DNA from: Ophiostoma sp. CBS 140.51
Taxonomy: Eukaryota > Ascomycota > Sordariomycetes > Ophiostomatales > Ophiostomataceae
Direction: 5' to 3'
Assembly: GCA_029298735.1 (NCBI GenBank)
Contig: JANSLP010000131.1
Span: 18,837 to 82,836 of the forward strand
DNA length: 64,000 bases
Shown here: positions 46,580 to 56,620 of the stretch, in pieces
How positions within the stretch are numbered: position 1 is the first letter of the stretch
Layout of the letters: the number at the start of each line of letters is the position of its first letter
Translations under genes and position numbers: made by a program
The notes under the pieces: model-generated
Told to the model about the DNA's origin: nothing
Databases searched by the model: none
Seen by the model: the letters and a program-made list of their open reading frames with translations, nothing else

Positions 46580-47554
46580 TGAGTGCAGTGGGTAGTCAAT
46601 TCAAAGATAGGTATAGATACTACTGAGTGAAGGTCGTAGGTGTGGGCTGTACGTGCGTGATAGGTTGTCGTGAAGTTTGATGAAAGCGTGTCAAATCGCG
46701 TTGAGTAGGCGATGTAAATATTCGGGGCGTGCCTGCCGCTAAATTTGGCTGTCAGGGCGGGCGCTCGTCGATCACCAAGCTCGCAGCAGGCGCAACCCAT
46801 CGCCACTTGCCAAACCTGCAAAAAGCACCAGCATTGGAAAATAAATAGAATAATAACCAAAATATATTCGACTACTTCATTGTTTCCATTTACCAACTAT
46901 TTCCATTACCTAACCACAGTATATATACAGACAGAATGTCCCAACTCTATCTGTCGTCCTCCTTTTACCCCTTCTCTTGAGTGAGCCAAACTTCACTCTC
47001 ATCTCTTCTTGTCTCGCAGTATATAAAGAAACAAAAAGTAATATCCAATTAATTCCAAATTGGAGTATCCAAAATAAACAACACTCTTCTTTGTCTCATT
47101 TTTCTTAGTAACACGGCGAGCAAATCGTCTTAAGCCTGATGCAGTGCATCTCAGCCATCTGGCGGTAATAGACGCTGCTTTTGCCGTGCCAATAGTCCCG
47201 AAAAAGAAGACATCCGCCTCCCGGAGGGCAAACAGGTTCACTTCCGTCTCAGGAAAGTAGAAACCCTTTTGCCGATGTTTAGGGAGGCGGTTCGTTTCCA
47301 ATGCGCATAGAGCCGCATGGATCTTGCATGTTGCCGCCTGTTCCAAGACAGCATGCAAGTATAAGAGAGGTTGTGTATGTAGGGATGGCGTCGTGATAGC
47401 TCGTCCCTTCTGAAGTGTATAAAAAGCAAAGTCGTGTGTCCCCTCCAATAAAAGGGGCAAGGTATATCCAGAATAAAAATGAAGCAAGAGCTTCAAAAAG
47501 CACAAAAAGGTATCGAGAATGTAAATAAATCGCAAAATCAATGTGGCGGAGGGC
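46580..47554. other. Spacer between EBP-like gene and transcription factor
   Basis: The first 200 bp are upstream sequence of the EBP-like gene. 46830-47110 is AT-rich. The minus-strand open stretch 46999-47733 is mostly noncoding 3' flank of the transcription-factor gene, and its overlap with that gene is in another frame. No independent gene supported. Confidence 0.5.
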
Positions 47555-50363
47555 TCACGCCGGGTTGAAGTAGTCGGGCGTGAAGCTCCAGTCAAAGTCG
47601 TCCATGAAAGCGTCCCAGTCGATGAGCTGTGCGTTCTCGGGTTGGATCGTGGACAGGTCGATGGATGCCGTCGGAGTTCCTGCGGCTTGCCGCTTGACAC
47701 CGGCGTTCGTGGCCGACGTCCGCGACGCTTCAATGTCTCTCTTCCAACGACGAATGTAGTCGAAAGCGAAGCTCGTACCCAAACGGCTCGAGAACTGCGA
47801 TACGTCCTTCATGGGGATCTCCATGGGACCCTTGAGGTGATGAACAGACCAATACGACTCGATCATCTTGGAGGCCCGCGAGGGCAAATCTCCGTCGTGT
47901 ACAGAGCAGGTCTTGACGGCAGTAATGGCGTCGTGCATGAGCGCATCCTTGGCATGGACGGGCATATCCTGGATGTAGGGTGACAGTAGGACGTTGAGGG
48001 TGATACAAGCTGACGCGAGCAGTGTTCTGCACACAAAGTGCGGTGCGTAGTAGAGAAAGCCGAGTTCGTCCTGCAGCTTCAGTGCCTGGCGCACAACCAG
48101 CTGCGAGGTGCTGTATGCTTTCAGGACGTTACGCTTGAAAATTTCCGAGCTGAAACCGGTGACGGGCATGAAGTAGAACGCTTGCACATCTAGCAAAGTG
48201 GACAGAAGTGTGAAGTAGTCGAGTTCAGAGATTCCTGGGAACAAAAGTCTCTGAACTTTGTCAAACTCCTCCTCAAACATGTCCACAATGTGGTGCGAGA
48301 TACCCCGGTTTTCTTCCAGACTGGCACACGTCGTCTTGCTCACGCGGTTGGAGAACCGCGCGCACTCCAACAAGATGATGAAATTTATTGGGACGGGCAC
48401 GGGCGAAGAACGATCTAGGATGTTTTCGATCGTCTTGTTGAAGAACTGCCCGGTGGACGGCGAGCCAGTGTATGAAGACACTCTGAGTGCAGGTTAGTAA
48501 ATATTCATCGTGGTAACAAGCTAATTAGCATAAACTAACCTTTGTGAGATGATGTTAAAGCCCGCCCAGGTGAACGTGGCCTCCTCATCCGTGTTGCGGA
48601 TCTGGAAGTTGGGGTTCGCAAGCTCCGGATGCTCGCCGCGGCCTGTGTGTAGCCCAATCATAAAGCAAGAGCTCATGGCGATAGACGAGAAAATCATGGA
48701 CGGATCGCGCATAAAGCGAATGGTGGTGAATGGCCAGGCGCAAAGCAAAAGGAGCGCGTTAATCACGCCCAAAGGCAATGGCGGGTTGCCCATGGCACCC
48801 CATACTTCAGACGGCAGCGATTCTGTAAGGAACGGTAAAACAGAATCGTCTTTGGCGAATCGTCGGGCGGAGATGACCATGATCGTCCAAAAAAGTATCG
48901 GTGCAGATTCATAGCACTTATCGGGGTCGCGGGACCGGATAATTGGGAAGTGAGGGTGGAAGTGCTCAAAGTACCTGTATGATGTTAGGCGCGGTCTTGA
49001 ACCAGGCGTTTGAAGTTGAAGGGTAAGAGTAATTTGACATACTTGTCAAAGTAGTAGTTAATGTCTTCTCCGGAAAAGGCCCGCGACTTGAGAGCTCTCG
49101 GTTCGGCTGTTCTACCGCCTAGGGAAGAGATGACGGTCTTGGGCGTTGGCGTCGTCGTCACAGACGGCGTCAGGACCGGAGGCAGCATAACCGGCGCATC
49201 ATAAGGCCGCATCGGCGGCAGGATATGTTGTGACAACAGGCCATCTCTCGAATTAATTGGTGGTAGCGTGCGGGTGTAAATAGGCGACGGCACGACGGAG
49301 GCGGACTTTCCGACGGCTTCCTTGATGCTGCGCACTTCTTGCTGGAGCTCCTCGAGTTTGCTGAGATACGATGTCAGTCGAAAAGTCCCTCTCAAATCCC
49401 AGCAACCGTAAAATATGGCGGGGATCGGTTAAACCTGCCAAGGCAAGGCTTTTGTGCATTTCCGACGACCAAGACACATAAAAGATTGCCTTTTGTATGG
49501 AGTAGGACATAACAAGAAGAAAAGTAAATAATTTTGTGCTCACCTTCTGCGACTGACTCTCTTGTGAGTCTTGTCAACAACACACTGGAGTTGCAGCTTG
49601 GAGCATCGGATGCAAGGCAAGCTGGGATCCAGGTTGGCGTTACATTTCACCTCTGGAGAGACTCGTTAGTCGCCATGCCAAAAAAGAAAAGGCCATGAAG
49701 ATTATGAAGGGCATGTGAAGCGTCAAGGCCGAGGATAGGGTAACAATAAGACAAGACAAGACAAAACAAATGAGTCATGGCTAGTAGAAAGTAAGAAAGT
49801 GGACAGGATGCATGCAGGTAGTTAGGTAGTGTGGCGGAGACGGACGCCGATGCCATGGAGCTTGGCGAGCCTTACTCTGATAGGGCGTCGGCGCTCCGAG
49901 ACATGGGCTGAACCCGAATCGGTGCCGATGTCGTTTAAGTGCCAGGGCGTTAATTTAGAGGGAAAGGGAAGCCTTGTGGTTATTGGGTTTTGGGGTTTTG
50001 GGATTTGTATTTGATGGGAGTGGGAAGGGGACGTCATACTACTGTCTCTGCAATTGACACACGCCTATTTCAACCACACAAAAAAATTGTCAGCCTTCTT
50101 GTTTCTGTCAGAGCTTTCCCGCTGCGCTGCCCCGAGCCTGTGCAGACCCAGACCGTTTTGCACATAGGAAGAGAGAGGGTCTCCTCATATAATAAGAGTA
50201 AACGCGAATTGCGCAACACAGGAGGAGACGGGAGTAGCCGCCAGACTGTGAATGCACGCAAGAAAGACACAAGGGTCCAGAGCCAACGTACCGTATTGCG
50301 CTTGATGCGCGGAGCAGACTGGGCAGCCAATATGTTTGGCGACCCGTCGAGAAGGTCGGCCAT
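47555..50363 (-). CDS. Zn2Cys6 fungal transcription factor, 628 aa, six exons
   Basis: Exons: 50363-50292, 50064-50040 (25 nt), 49652-49544, 49360-49043, 48974-48540 and 48482-47555. All introns are GT-AG, and phases join without error. The binuclear zinc cluster is assembled across exons 2 and 3: ACVNCRDSKVKCNANLD then PCIRCSKLQLQC, with Cys at 26, 29, 36, 46, 49 and 56. A basic linker (DKTHKRVSRRSK) and a Leu/Glu coiled-coil dimerisation segment (KLEELQQEVRSIKEAVG) follow. The middle region contains YFEHFHPHFPIIRSRDP, which marks the start of the fungal-specific TF domain. The C-terminus ends in an acidic-aromatic stretch (IDWDAFMDDFDWSFTPDYF) that looks like an activation domain. Target genes are unknown, and no co-regulated cluster is evident. 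Confidence 0.92.
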
Positions 50364-51879
50364 GCGGCAAAAACGTTCAGAAGATGCGCTTCGCCCGGGC
50401 GGAGGCGGAGCGAGGGACGAAGAGCAAGCGGCAAATGCGAATTGGATGCTCGGTGGCCGGAGGGTGTCCGCGATGCCGATTGGTGTGACTCAAAAGCGGC
50501 GGTTGTGACGAATTGTCAAAGTCCGTTGTTGAAATGAGAGGAGGTTGTGCGGATATGTGGAGAGAGAAGACGCGATTTGGTGATTTGGGCAAAGTCCTAG
50601 AAATTTATTTGCTTCGCAGATGGAATGGAAATGGCGGATGGATGGTTGGGAAGGAACGACGGCGGTATGTGCCCACCGAGGTCGCTGGAGACGAAGTTCA
50701 GTGCGCCTGTTCTTTCCTGTGTCGCAAAGGTGCTGCCGCCATTTAAAGAGGCAAGTAAGTGATGCGAAGGGAGGAGGAACGTCGTGAGAAAAGGGAAGGA
50801 GAGAGGGAGAAATGGGTAAGTAGAGGAAGGAGGCAATTGAAGAATGAAGAGTCCCTGCCAAAAGAGCGAGAGAATTGTCGGCAGGCACGAGCCAGAAAAG
50901 AGGAAGGTGGGAAAGTGCGATCAAAGAGGAGGGTCGAGAGAGAAAATCCGCCCCCAGTTATTATGTTCACCAGCAAAAGGCAAGCGGCGCACCGGTGCTG
51001 CTTCCGCACCTGCCTCCGCCGTCGCATCTGTCCCAACTATCTTACATACGCGCACGAACAACTGCCCAAACAAGAAGGGATCAAAGAAACCAAAGAAAAC
51101 GACGGCAGCTTGCTCTTGCCTTGCGAACTCCGCAATTGGACCAGGCTCCGTTGCTGCACGATTCGTGCAAGATGCGCCGTGCAGTCTCCAAGCCTCGTTC
51201 CTACCCTGATTTATGCATTCGGAGAGAGAAGTTGTCGAGTCACAAGAACAGATACGGCGGTCTCCAAAATGACGCAAATGGAGAAATATTGCATTAAGAA
51301 CATTTGGCCCAGGGCAATCCGGCAGAATTAAAAAGTAAGACGAAGGAAAGAACCGTTGAAAACACCCGGTTTATGACCAAGTCAAAGGAAAGACGAAAGA
51401 ACGATGCGCAAGCTTGCAAGCGAGCCTCTCTTGCTTCTTGCCTTTCTTACAATTTGAGCTCCGTTTACAGGAGGAACGAGGGGACCTTGGGCAATGACCT
51501 CCCGAACTCGCCCAGCGGCAGGAGCCAATCACCAAGAACACAAATGTCGCGAATCGCCTGTCACCTGACAGCATCCCGTCCCTAGGATCGGCACTTGGCC
51601 GGAGCAGGAATGGCCTAGCATGGCGAGTCTTCACTGCACCTTGCTCCCCGCAGCGGCAACTCGGCGCACCGACAGCGCAGTTGAGCGCTGTGACCCAGCA
51701 AGTGCAACGTTGACAAGGAAACTCAGAAGATGTCGAGAGTCTAGAACAGTCAAGTCAACAGTTGTCCTGACAATTGGTGAAACCCAGTCGTAAAAAACAC
51801 TGCAATGTTGATTTTCATGACGATGCCGTTGGAGTAAATGTCCATTAAAAAGAAATCGACAAAAAAGACAAAAAGAAAA
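50364..51879. other. Upstream region of the transcription factor; spacer to tRNA-Ser
   Basis: Mixed-composition DNA, with purine-rich plus-strand tracts at 50750-50950 that are CT-rich in the sense of the minus-strand regulator gene. Open stretches of up to 190 codons overlap on both strands and have no recognisable domains. I support no gene here. Confidence 0.5.
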
Positions 51880-51960
51880 CGACAACAGCAGGATTTGAAC
51901 CTACGCGGCCGAAGCCATAAGATTTCGAGTCTTACCCATTAACCACTCTGGCATGTTGCC
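51880..51960 (-). tRNA. tRNA-Ser (CGA)
   Basis: Type II tRNA with a long variable arm. On the minus strand the acceptor GGCAACA (from 51960) pairs with TGTTGTC, including one G-U pair, leaving a G discriminator at 51880. The anticodon arm is TAAGA-CTCGAAA-TCTTA, giving CGA. The variable arm is a GGC-TTCG-GCC hairpin, as expected for serine tRNAs. The T arm carries GGTTCAAATCC. No intron is present. T4 and T5 runs follow directly downstream on the minus strand as RNA polymerase III terminators. Confidence 0.95.
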
Positions 51961-53350
51961 TTGATGCTTGTTGAAGATTAGTCACCGACTAAACTACTTT
52001 ATGAATGCCCACTTGCCCTACCAACTGGGTTCTTGACGTTCTCTTGATTGCGTTTCCTCAAAAGCTCCTTCCTTCTTTTTCAAAGAAAAAAATACGAAAC
52101 AAACCAGGTCAACCACCAGCACAGGCATCCTTGCGTGCATATTTGTGAAAGCTTGACCTCAGGCCTCGATACTTCAATGTCACCCTCCATTTAATCCCGC
52201 GCCGTTGAACCAGAACCAGGAAGAGGACGACACCGTTGTAGGTCCGTGATTGGGTGGCCATACTTCCATAGTGCTACGGACTGGCGGCGGCCAGGGCACT
52301 CCATACCTTTTCTCAGGGAGGAAGGCGATCATGTGCGGAGAGAATAAAATAAAATGAAAATATAAGAGCGAGAAAATATAAGAGCGGCGGTTTAGCCAGA
52401 ATTGGAAATCAGGTTGTGCAAAAGAAACGTAGGCCAGCAGCTGTTCCGTTTTAGCCGATAATCTGGGCGCGGCTACCATGGTCTGGTTTGTGTTTTAATT
52501 GTTCTTAATGTGGTGAACTCAACTACCCATATGGTTGCAAATTTGTCTGTTTATATCATTTTTGTTTACATGTTGTTCTCATATTAAGCTTCAACGTCAA
52601 TCTAGCAAATCACATCTTTCAAATGACTTACATACCAGTACGCCGGTATCATGGACTGTGCCTCGTCTGATATTCTCTCGCTCCTGTCTATCCAATATAA
52701 TTTTCACCTGTTGCTGCCGGCATGGGAGCCCAAGGCCTGGGAACTGGAAACAACGTCCACCTTTGAGGTTCGAATGTTTGCGTTAAAACTGGTTGCTGGG
52801 AATCTAAAGAGGCAACGAGAGCACAGGTGACAGGACATTGGACTGACCACGTCGTTCTGCAGATCTGAAAGAAAGGTCCTTCGCCCTGTCATCGTCTGCG
52901 GCCAAGTATCGAGCTTGTGACTAGATGAACTTCATAAGCCCTCCTCCAGTCGCTTCAAAGTATGCGATGCTACGTCCACGCGGGATGCGGCACGTAACCA
53001 TTCCGGTGTGTGAGTGGTCTGCCTGCCCTGGTTTTCTCGAGGTGGCGAGCGACGCGTCAAACACACTTCGGTAGTTCTTGGTAAGAGACATGAGAGAATG
53101 AGAGAGCGACTGTGTGCCGTCTGCGAAGGCGGCGAGAACGAAAGACGGGAAAGGGTAGCAGTGGAAGCCGTCCGGCCGTTTATGATTCGCTATAAAGGGT
53201 CGTATGCGAGAAAGCTACGACAAAAAGGAAACCGGAATAAATATGACGCCGTAAAATGGCTGGCAAGCAGAAAAAGAGACCAAAAAACATGAGTATCCCA
53301 ACCCATCCAATAGTAACGCCAGTAAGCCAGTAAATCGAGAAAGCTGCTAT
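51961..53350. other. Spacer between tRNA-Ser and CWC15
   Basis: AT-richer intergenic DNA. No gene or repeat family is recognisable. Short open stretches on both strands lack codon bias. Confidence 0.5.
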
Positions 53351-54233
53351 CTAGCGCACATATTTGTTCATGAATCGCTTGTGGAAGTCGGAACGAAGGA
53401 GGTCCTTAGAGTTGTTAGTAGATTGCATTGAATTGAGAGGTGCTCCGTATTGTGGACTCACATTGATAAACTCCTTTTGCTTGCCCTTGTCGTCAGTGCC
53501 GCGGGCCTGATTCTTGAACACCACGTCGTCATCCCAGCGCCGCTTGATGGTAAAGTCGGGCTTGTTTAGCAACGGGTTACCCCGTGCAATGTCCCGTTCG
53601 CGCTCCTCGGCCTCGGCCGCCTCCTTTTCGCGTTCCTCTCTCTCTCGCTTCTCAGCCCGCTCGCGCTTGATCTTTTCAAGTTCGCGCTGCAGCTCGGCCG
53701 TCTCGTCCTCGTCATCGCTGTCATCGTCGCTACTGCTGTCGTCGTCGTCGTCATCTTCATCGTCGTCGTCGTCTTTTTCGTCATCGTCATCCTTGTCCGA
53801 ATCGTCCTCGTCGGAATCATCGTCCGCATCAATGTCTCGTGTCTCTTCGAGTATCCGCCTCCTCTTGGCTTCGGCGTCGTCTGTGCCGTCTTCGGTAATC
53901 AGTCGCCGTTTTGCTGCTGCTGCAGCCGACACTGCGTCGTCTTCAGAGTGCGGAGCTGGGCCGCCGTGGATCTTGGCGTAGTGGGCAGCCTCGGCCGCGA
54001 GGAGCTCGGCCTGCAAGTCGCGCACTTGGGAGTCGGCATCGCCGCCCTGGCCGGCTTTACGGAACTTGAGCTGAGTGTGCGCCGGAAGCAGACGCTGGTG
54101 GTAGGCAGGGCCCTTGGGGGCCTCCTTGCCGCGGGCCTTTTAAGAGACGAGGTTAGCAGTTGTTGCAAGTAGTGCTGTCTGTATCATAGATTAGACGTAC
54201 TGGATCGAATGTCGGTCTGTGGGCTGTCGTCAT
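53351..54233 (-). CDS. CWC15: Pre-mRNA-splicing factor CWC15 (Cwf15), 253 aa
   Basis: A component of the Prp19/CDC5-associated spliceosome core. Three exons: 54233-54201, 54136-53462 and 53404-53351, with phase-0 introns (GTACGT...AAAAG and GTGAGT...CTAAG with a CTAAC branch site). The signature N-terminus MTTAHRPTFDPARGKEA is followed by PKGPAYHQRLLPAHTQLKFR. A long Asp/Glu/Ser-rich middle, about residues 110-150, precedes a Glu/Arg/Lys-rich helix. The C-terminal family block runs from ARGNPLLNKPDFTIKRRWDD through VVFKNQA to the end, DFHKRFMNKYVR. Every diagnostic region is intact. The gene is divergent from RRP45 across a 328-bp shared promoter. Confidence 0.97.
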
Positions 54234-54561
54234 TGCGGCGGTTGTTGTGTGTGGTGATGACGATTGTCGAGAATGGAAATCGCAAATTGACGTAGACTAC
54301 AGTTGACGTGAGGCTAGGTGCGGCGCGCAAATTACAGTGGTAGGCGTGGCCAACACCTAAGCACCTGCCACCTTAAATATTCACCGCCTTTGGCAGAAAA
54401 AGAAATTCTGCCCCTCTCCGCCTTTCTTTCAGGGCCGCTGTCAGTGAGCTTGCAACCACTAACGACAGCTAAATTTGCATTTTCGAGGCGACGACAATTT
54501 CGAGACGACGACACTCAATACCAACAACCACCCTCCCTTTTCACACCCACCACCCATTGCC
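54234..54561. promoter_or_regulatory. Bidirectional promoter between CWC15 and RRP45
   Basis: 328 bp lie between two opposed start codons of RNA-processing genes. The plus half contains CT-rich and CAACCACC-type leader sequence. No TATA box is clear. The close head-to-head arrangement suggests shared regulation, which is inference. Confidence 0.6.
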
Positions 54562-55494
54562 ATGCCGCGCGATCTCGAGCCATCTCTCAATGAGAAGGCG
54601 TTTATCGGCCAAGCGCTGCAGGACGGCCTGCGCCTCGACGGCCGCGGATTCGAAGACTACCGGCCAATCAGTCTGAGTCTGGGCGAGGAATATGGCGTCG
54701 CCGACGTCAAGTTTGGCGGGACTAGGTAGGCCACGGGTGCCCAAACAGATGACAAACCGTCTCGCTAACAGAGTAGAATCACCGCCAAAGCGACTGCCGA
54801 AGTGACCGTCCCCTACTCCGACCGGCCGTTTGACGGCATCTTCAACATTGTGACCGAACTCAGTCCGATGGCTTCGCCCGCCTTTGAGGCCGGCCGGCCC
54901 AACGAGACGGAGGTGCTGCTTTCCCGGATTCTCGAAAAGACGTTGCGGCGGTCGGGCGCGCTCGATACAGAGTCGTTGTGCTTGGCGGCAGGGCAAAAGT
55001 GCTGGTCGGTTCGTGTGGACGTGCACGTCCTGGCGCACGACGGCAACTTGGTCGACGCGTCGTGCCTGGCCGTCGTGGCAGCGCTGCGGCACTTCCGCAA
55101 ACCGGAGACGAGCATCGAGAGCGGCGTACTGACTGTGTACACTCCTGCGGAGCGCGAGCCCGTCCCTCTGAGCTGGCTGCACTCGCCGTTCTGCGTGACG
55201 TTTAGTTACTTTGGCGAGGAGGCCGAGATGGCGCTGCTGGATGGCACACTGCTGGAAGAACAGACGCGGGTGGGCAGCTGCACAATCAGTCTGAACCGGC
55301 ACGGCGAGATTTGCCAAATCTCCAAGCTGGGCGGTACTCCCGTGGAGGCTGTGTCGCTGCTCAAGTCGACGCAGGTGGCACTACAAAAGGCGCGGGAATT
55401 TTCGACGATTGTGGACAAGGCGCTCGCCGGTGATGTGAAGCGGCGAGACAAGGGCGGGCTGATAGCCGAGCTGTCGGCGGAGAATGAGCGGTAG
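54562..55494 (+). CDS. RRP45: Exosome core subunit RRP45 (RNase PH family), 293 aa
   Basis: RRP45 is one of six catalytically inactive RNase-PH-like ring subunits of the exosome, which degrades and trims RNA 3' ends in nucleus and cytoplasm. Two exons, 54562-54725 and 54777-55494, split by a 51-nt intron with a GTAGGC donor. Three AGs lie at the acceptor. The last gives FGGTRITAKATAEVTVPYSD, the family's expected strand. The N-terminus reads NEKAFIGQALQDGLRLDGRG, typical of RNase PH folds. Further landmarks are SRILEKTLRRSGALDTESLC, VDVHVLAHDGNLVDASCLA and AALRHFRKPE. The C-terminal half (PFCVTFSYFGEE, LLDGTLLEE, GEICQISKLGG) matches RRP45 better than the related RRP42/43/46. No extended zinc-binding tail. 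The gene ends 330 bp from the convergent ARL3. Confidence 0.95.
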
Positions 55495-55824
55495 GAGTGG
55501 CAGCTACTGGGTGGGAGGACATAAAAAGAGCATCGACTGTCTTGGATAGACAGCGCATATAACACGACGTAATGATACCCTGTAATATAGCACATGGCAC
55601 AAAAGGCATAGAAAAAAAGGAGTCCAAAGCAAAAGGTCAAGAAAGGCCAAAAAGATCAAAACCAACATTCTAGTCATGAAATGACGTACGCTACATACAT
55701 GAAGCGGGATATAATAATAGGGAAATCTATGTACAAAGGTAACACGCTGGAAGAGAGTGATGCAACGGCTGAAGTAAGGAGGAGCAAAGGAGCAAGAAAA
55801 GAATCTGGTAGAAAGTGCCTCCGC
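55495..55824. other. Convergent 3' spacer between RRP45 and ARL3
   Basis: 330 bp of 3'-flanking sequence, A-rich on the plus strand around 55610-55680, plausibly with polyadenylation signals on both strands. Nothing else seen. Confidence 0.5.
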
Positions 55825-56620
55825 CTACCGCATGACTGGCGGCCGGGACTCTTTGTTCCACTTGACACGTGAGCGCAGCCACTCAACGGCTTCCCGCACG
55901 CCGGTGCCGGTCAAGGCTGACACGGGCAGCACGCGCGAGTCACGGATGCCAGACGCCCTCTCGCCCTCAAAGACCTTCTTGACCAGTCCCTCCTTGATCC
56001 GCACCACCTCGACACAGTCTTCCCGGTCCTGCTTGTTGGCGAGAATCAGCACCGGAACGCCCTCGGTATCGGAATGCTGAAGCACGTCTTCCAGCACGGC
56101 GCGGCACTCGTCGAGGCGGGTAGCCTCGCCGGGGGCGGCGCCTGCTGTTGCTGCGGAGGAGGGGGCTGACGCAGAAGCTGGGGCACTTGACGAGGACGCC
56201 TCCGCCGTGTTGGCCGTCACAGTCGTCCCGTCGTCCAGGAGGAGACCATCGCCAATGTCAGTGCTATCAATGATGAAAACAATGGCGTGGCAGCTCTGGT
56301 AGTAGCTCTGCCACAGCTTGCGCAGACTCAGCTGCCCGCCGACGTCCCAGAGCTTCATGTACATGTCCGGCAGCGTAATGGTCGAGACATTCTGGCCGAC
56401 AGTCGGCACGGTCTGCAGCTTGGGGGCGGCCGGCTGGTCGGGCGAGAAGAGCGCCTTGACCTGCTCGTGGAAGGTGGTCTTGCCGGCATTGTCCAGGCCC
56501 AAGAGGATGACGGAGTATTCTGGCAATGTCAGTAGGCATTCAGTCAATATAGCTTCGCGGTGAAGACGTACCCTCTTTGCTTGTGGCCAGCATATAGAGC
56601 CCCTTGGCCAGGTGGTACAT
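55825..56620 (-). CDS. ARL3: Arf-like small GTPase, Arl3/ARFRP1 type, 247 aa
   Basis: Yeast Arl3 (animal ARFRP1) works at the trans-Golgi upstream of Arl1 and golgin recruitment. Two exons, 56620-56572 and 56519-55825, with a 52-nt intron (GTACGT...GCCAG). The N-terminus MYHLAKGLYMLATSKEEY has the non-Gly second residue and aromatic pattern of this class, which is membrane-targeted by N-acetylation rather than myristoylation. G-motifs are GLDNAGKTT (P-loop), the switch I Thr in VPTVGQNV, DVGGQLSLR (switch II) and LANKQD. A low-complexity Ser/Ala/Thr/Gly insert of about 40 residues (LLLDDGTTVTANTAEASSSS and onwards) sits after the FIIDSTD strand. It makes the protein about 45 residues longer than typical Arf proteins. 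The C-terminus ends VKWNKESRPPVMR. Confidence 0.95.
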
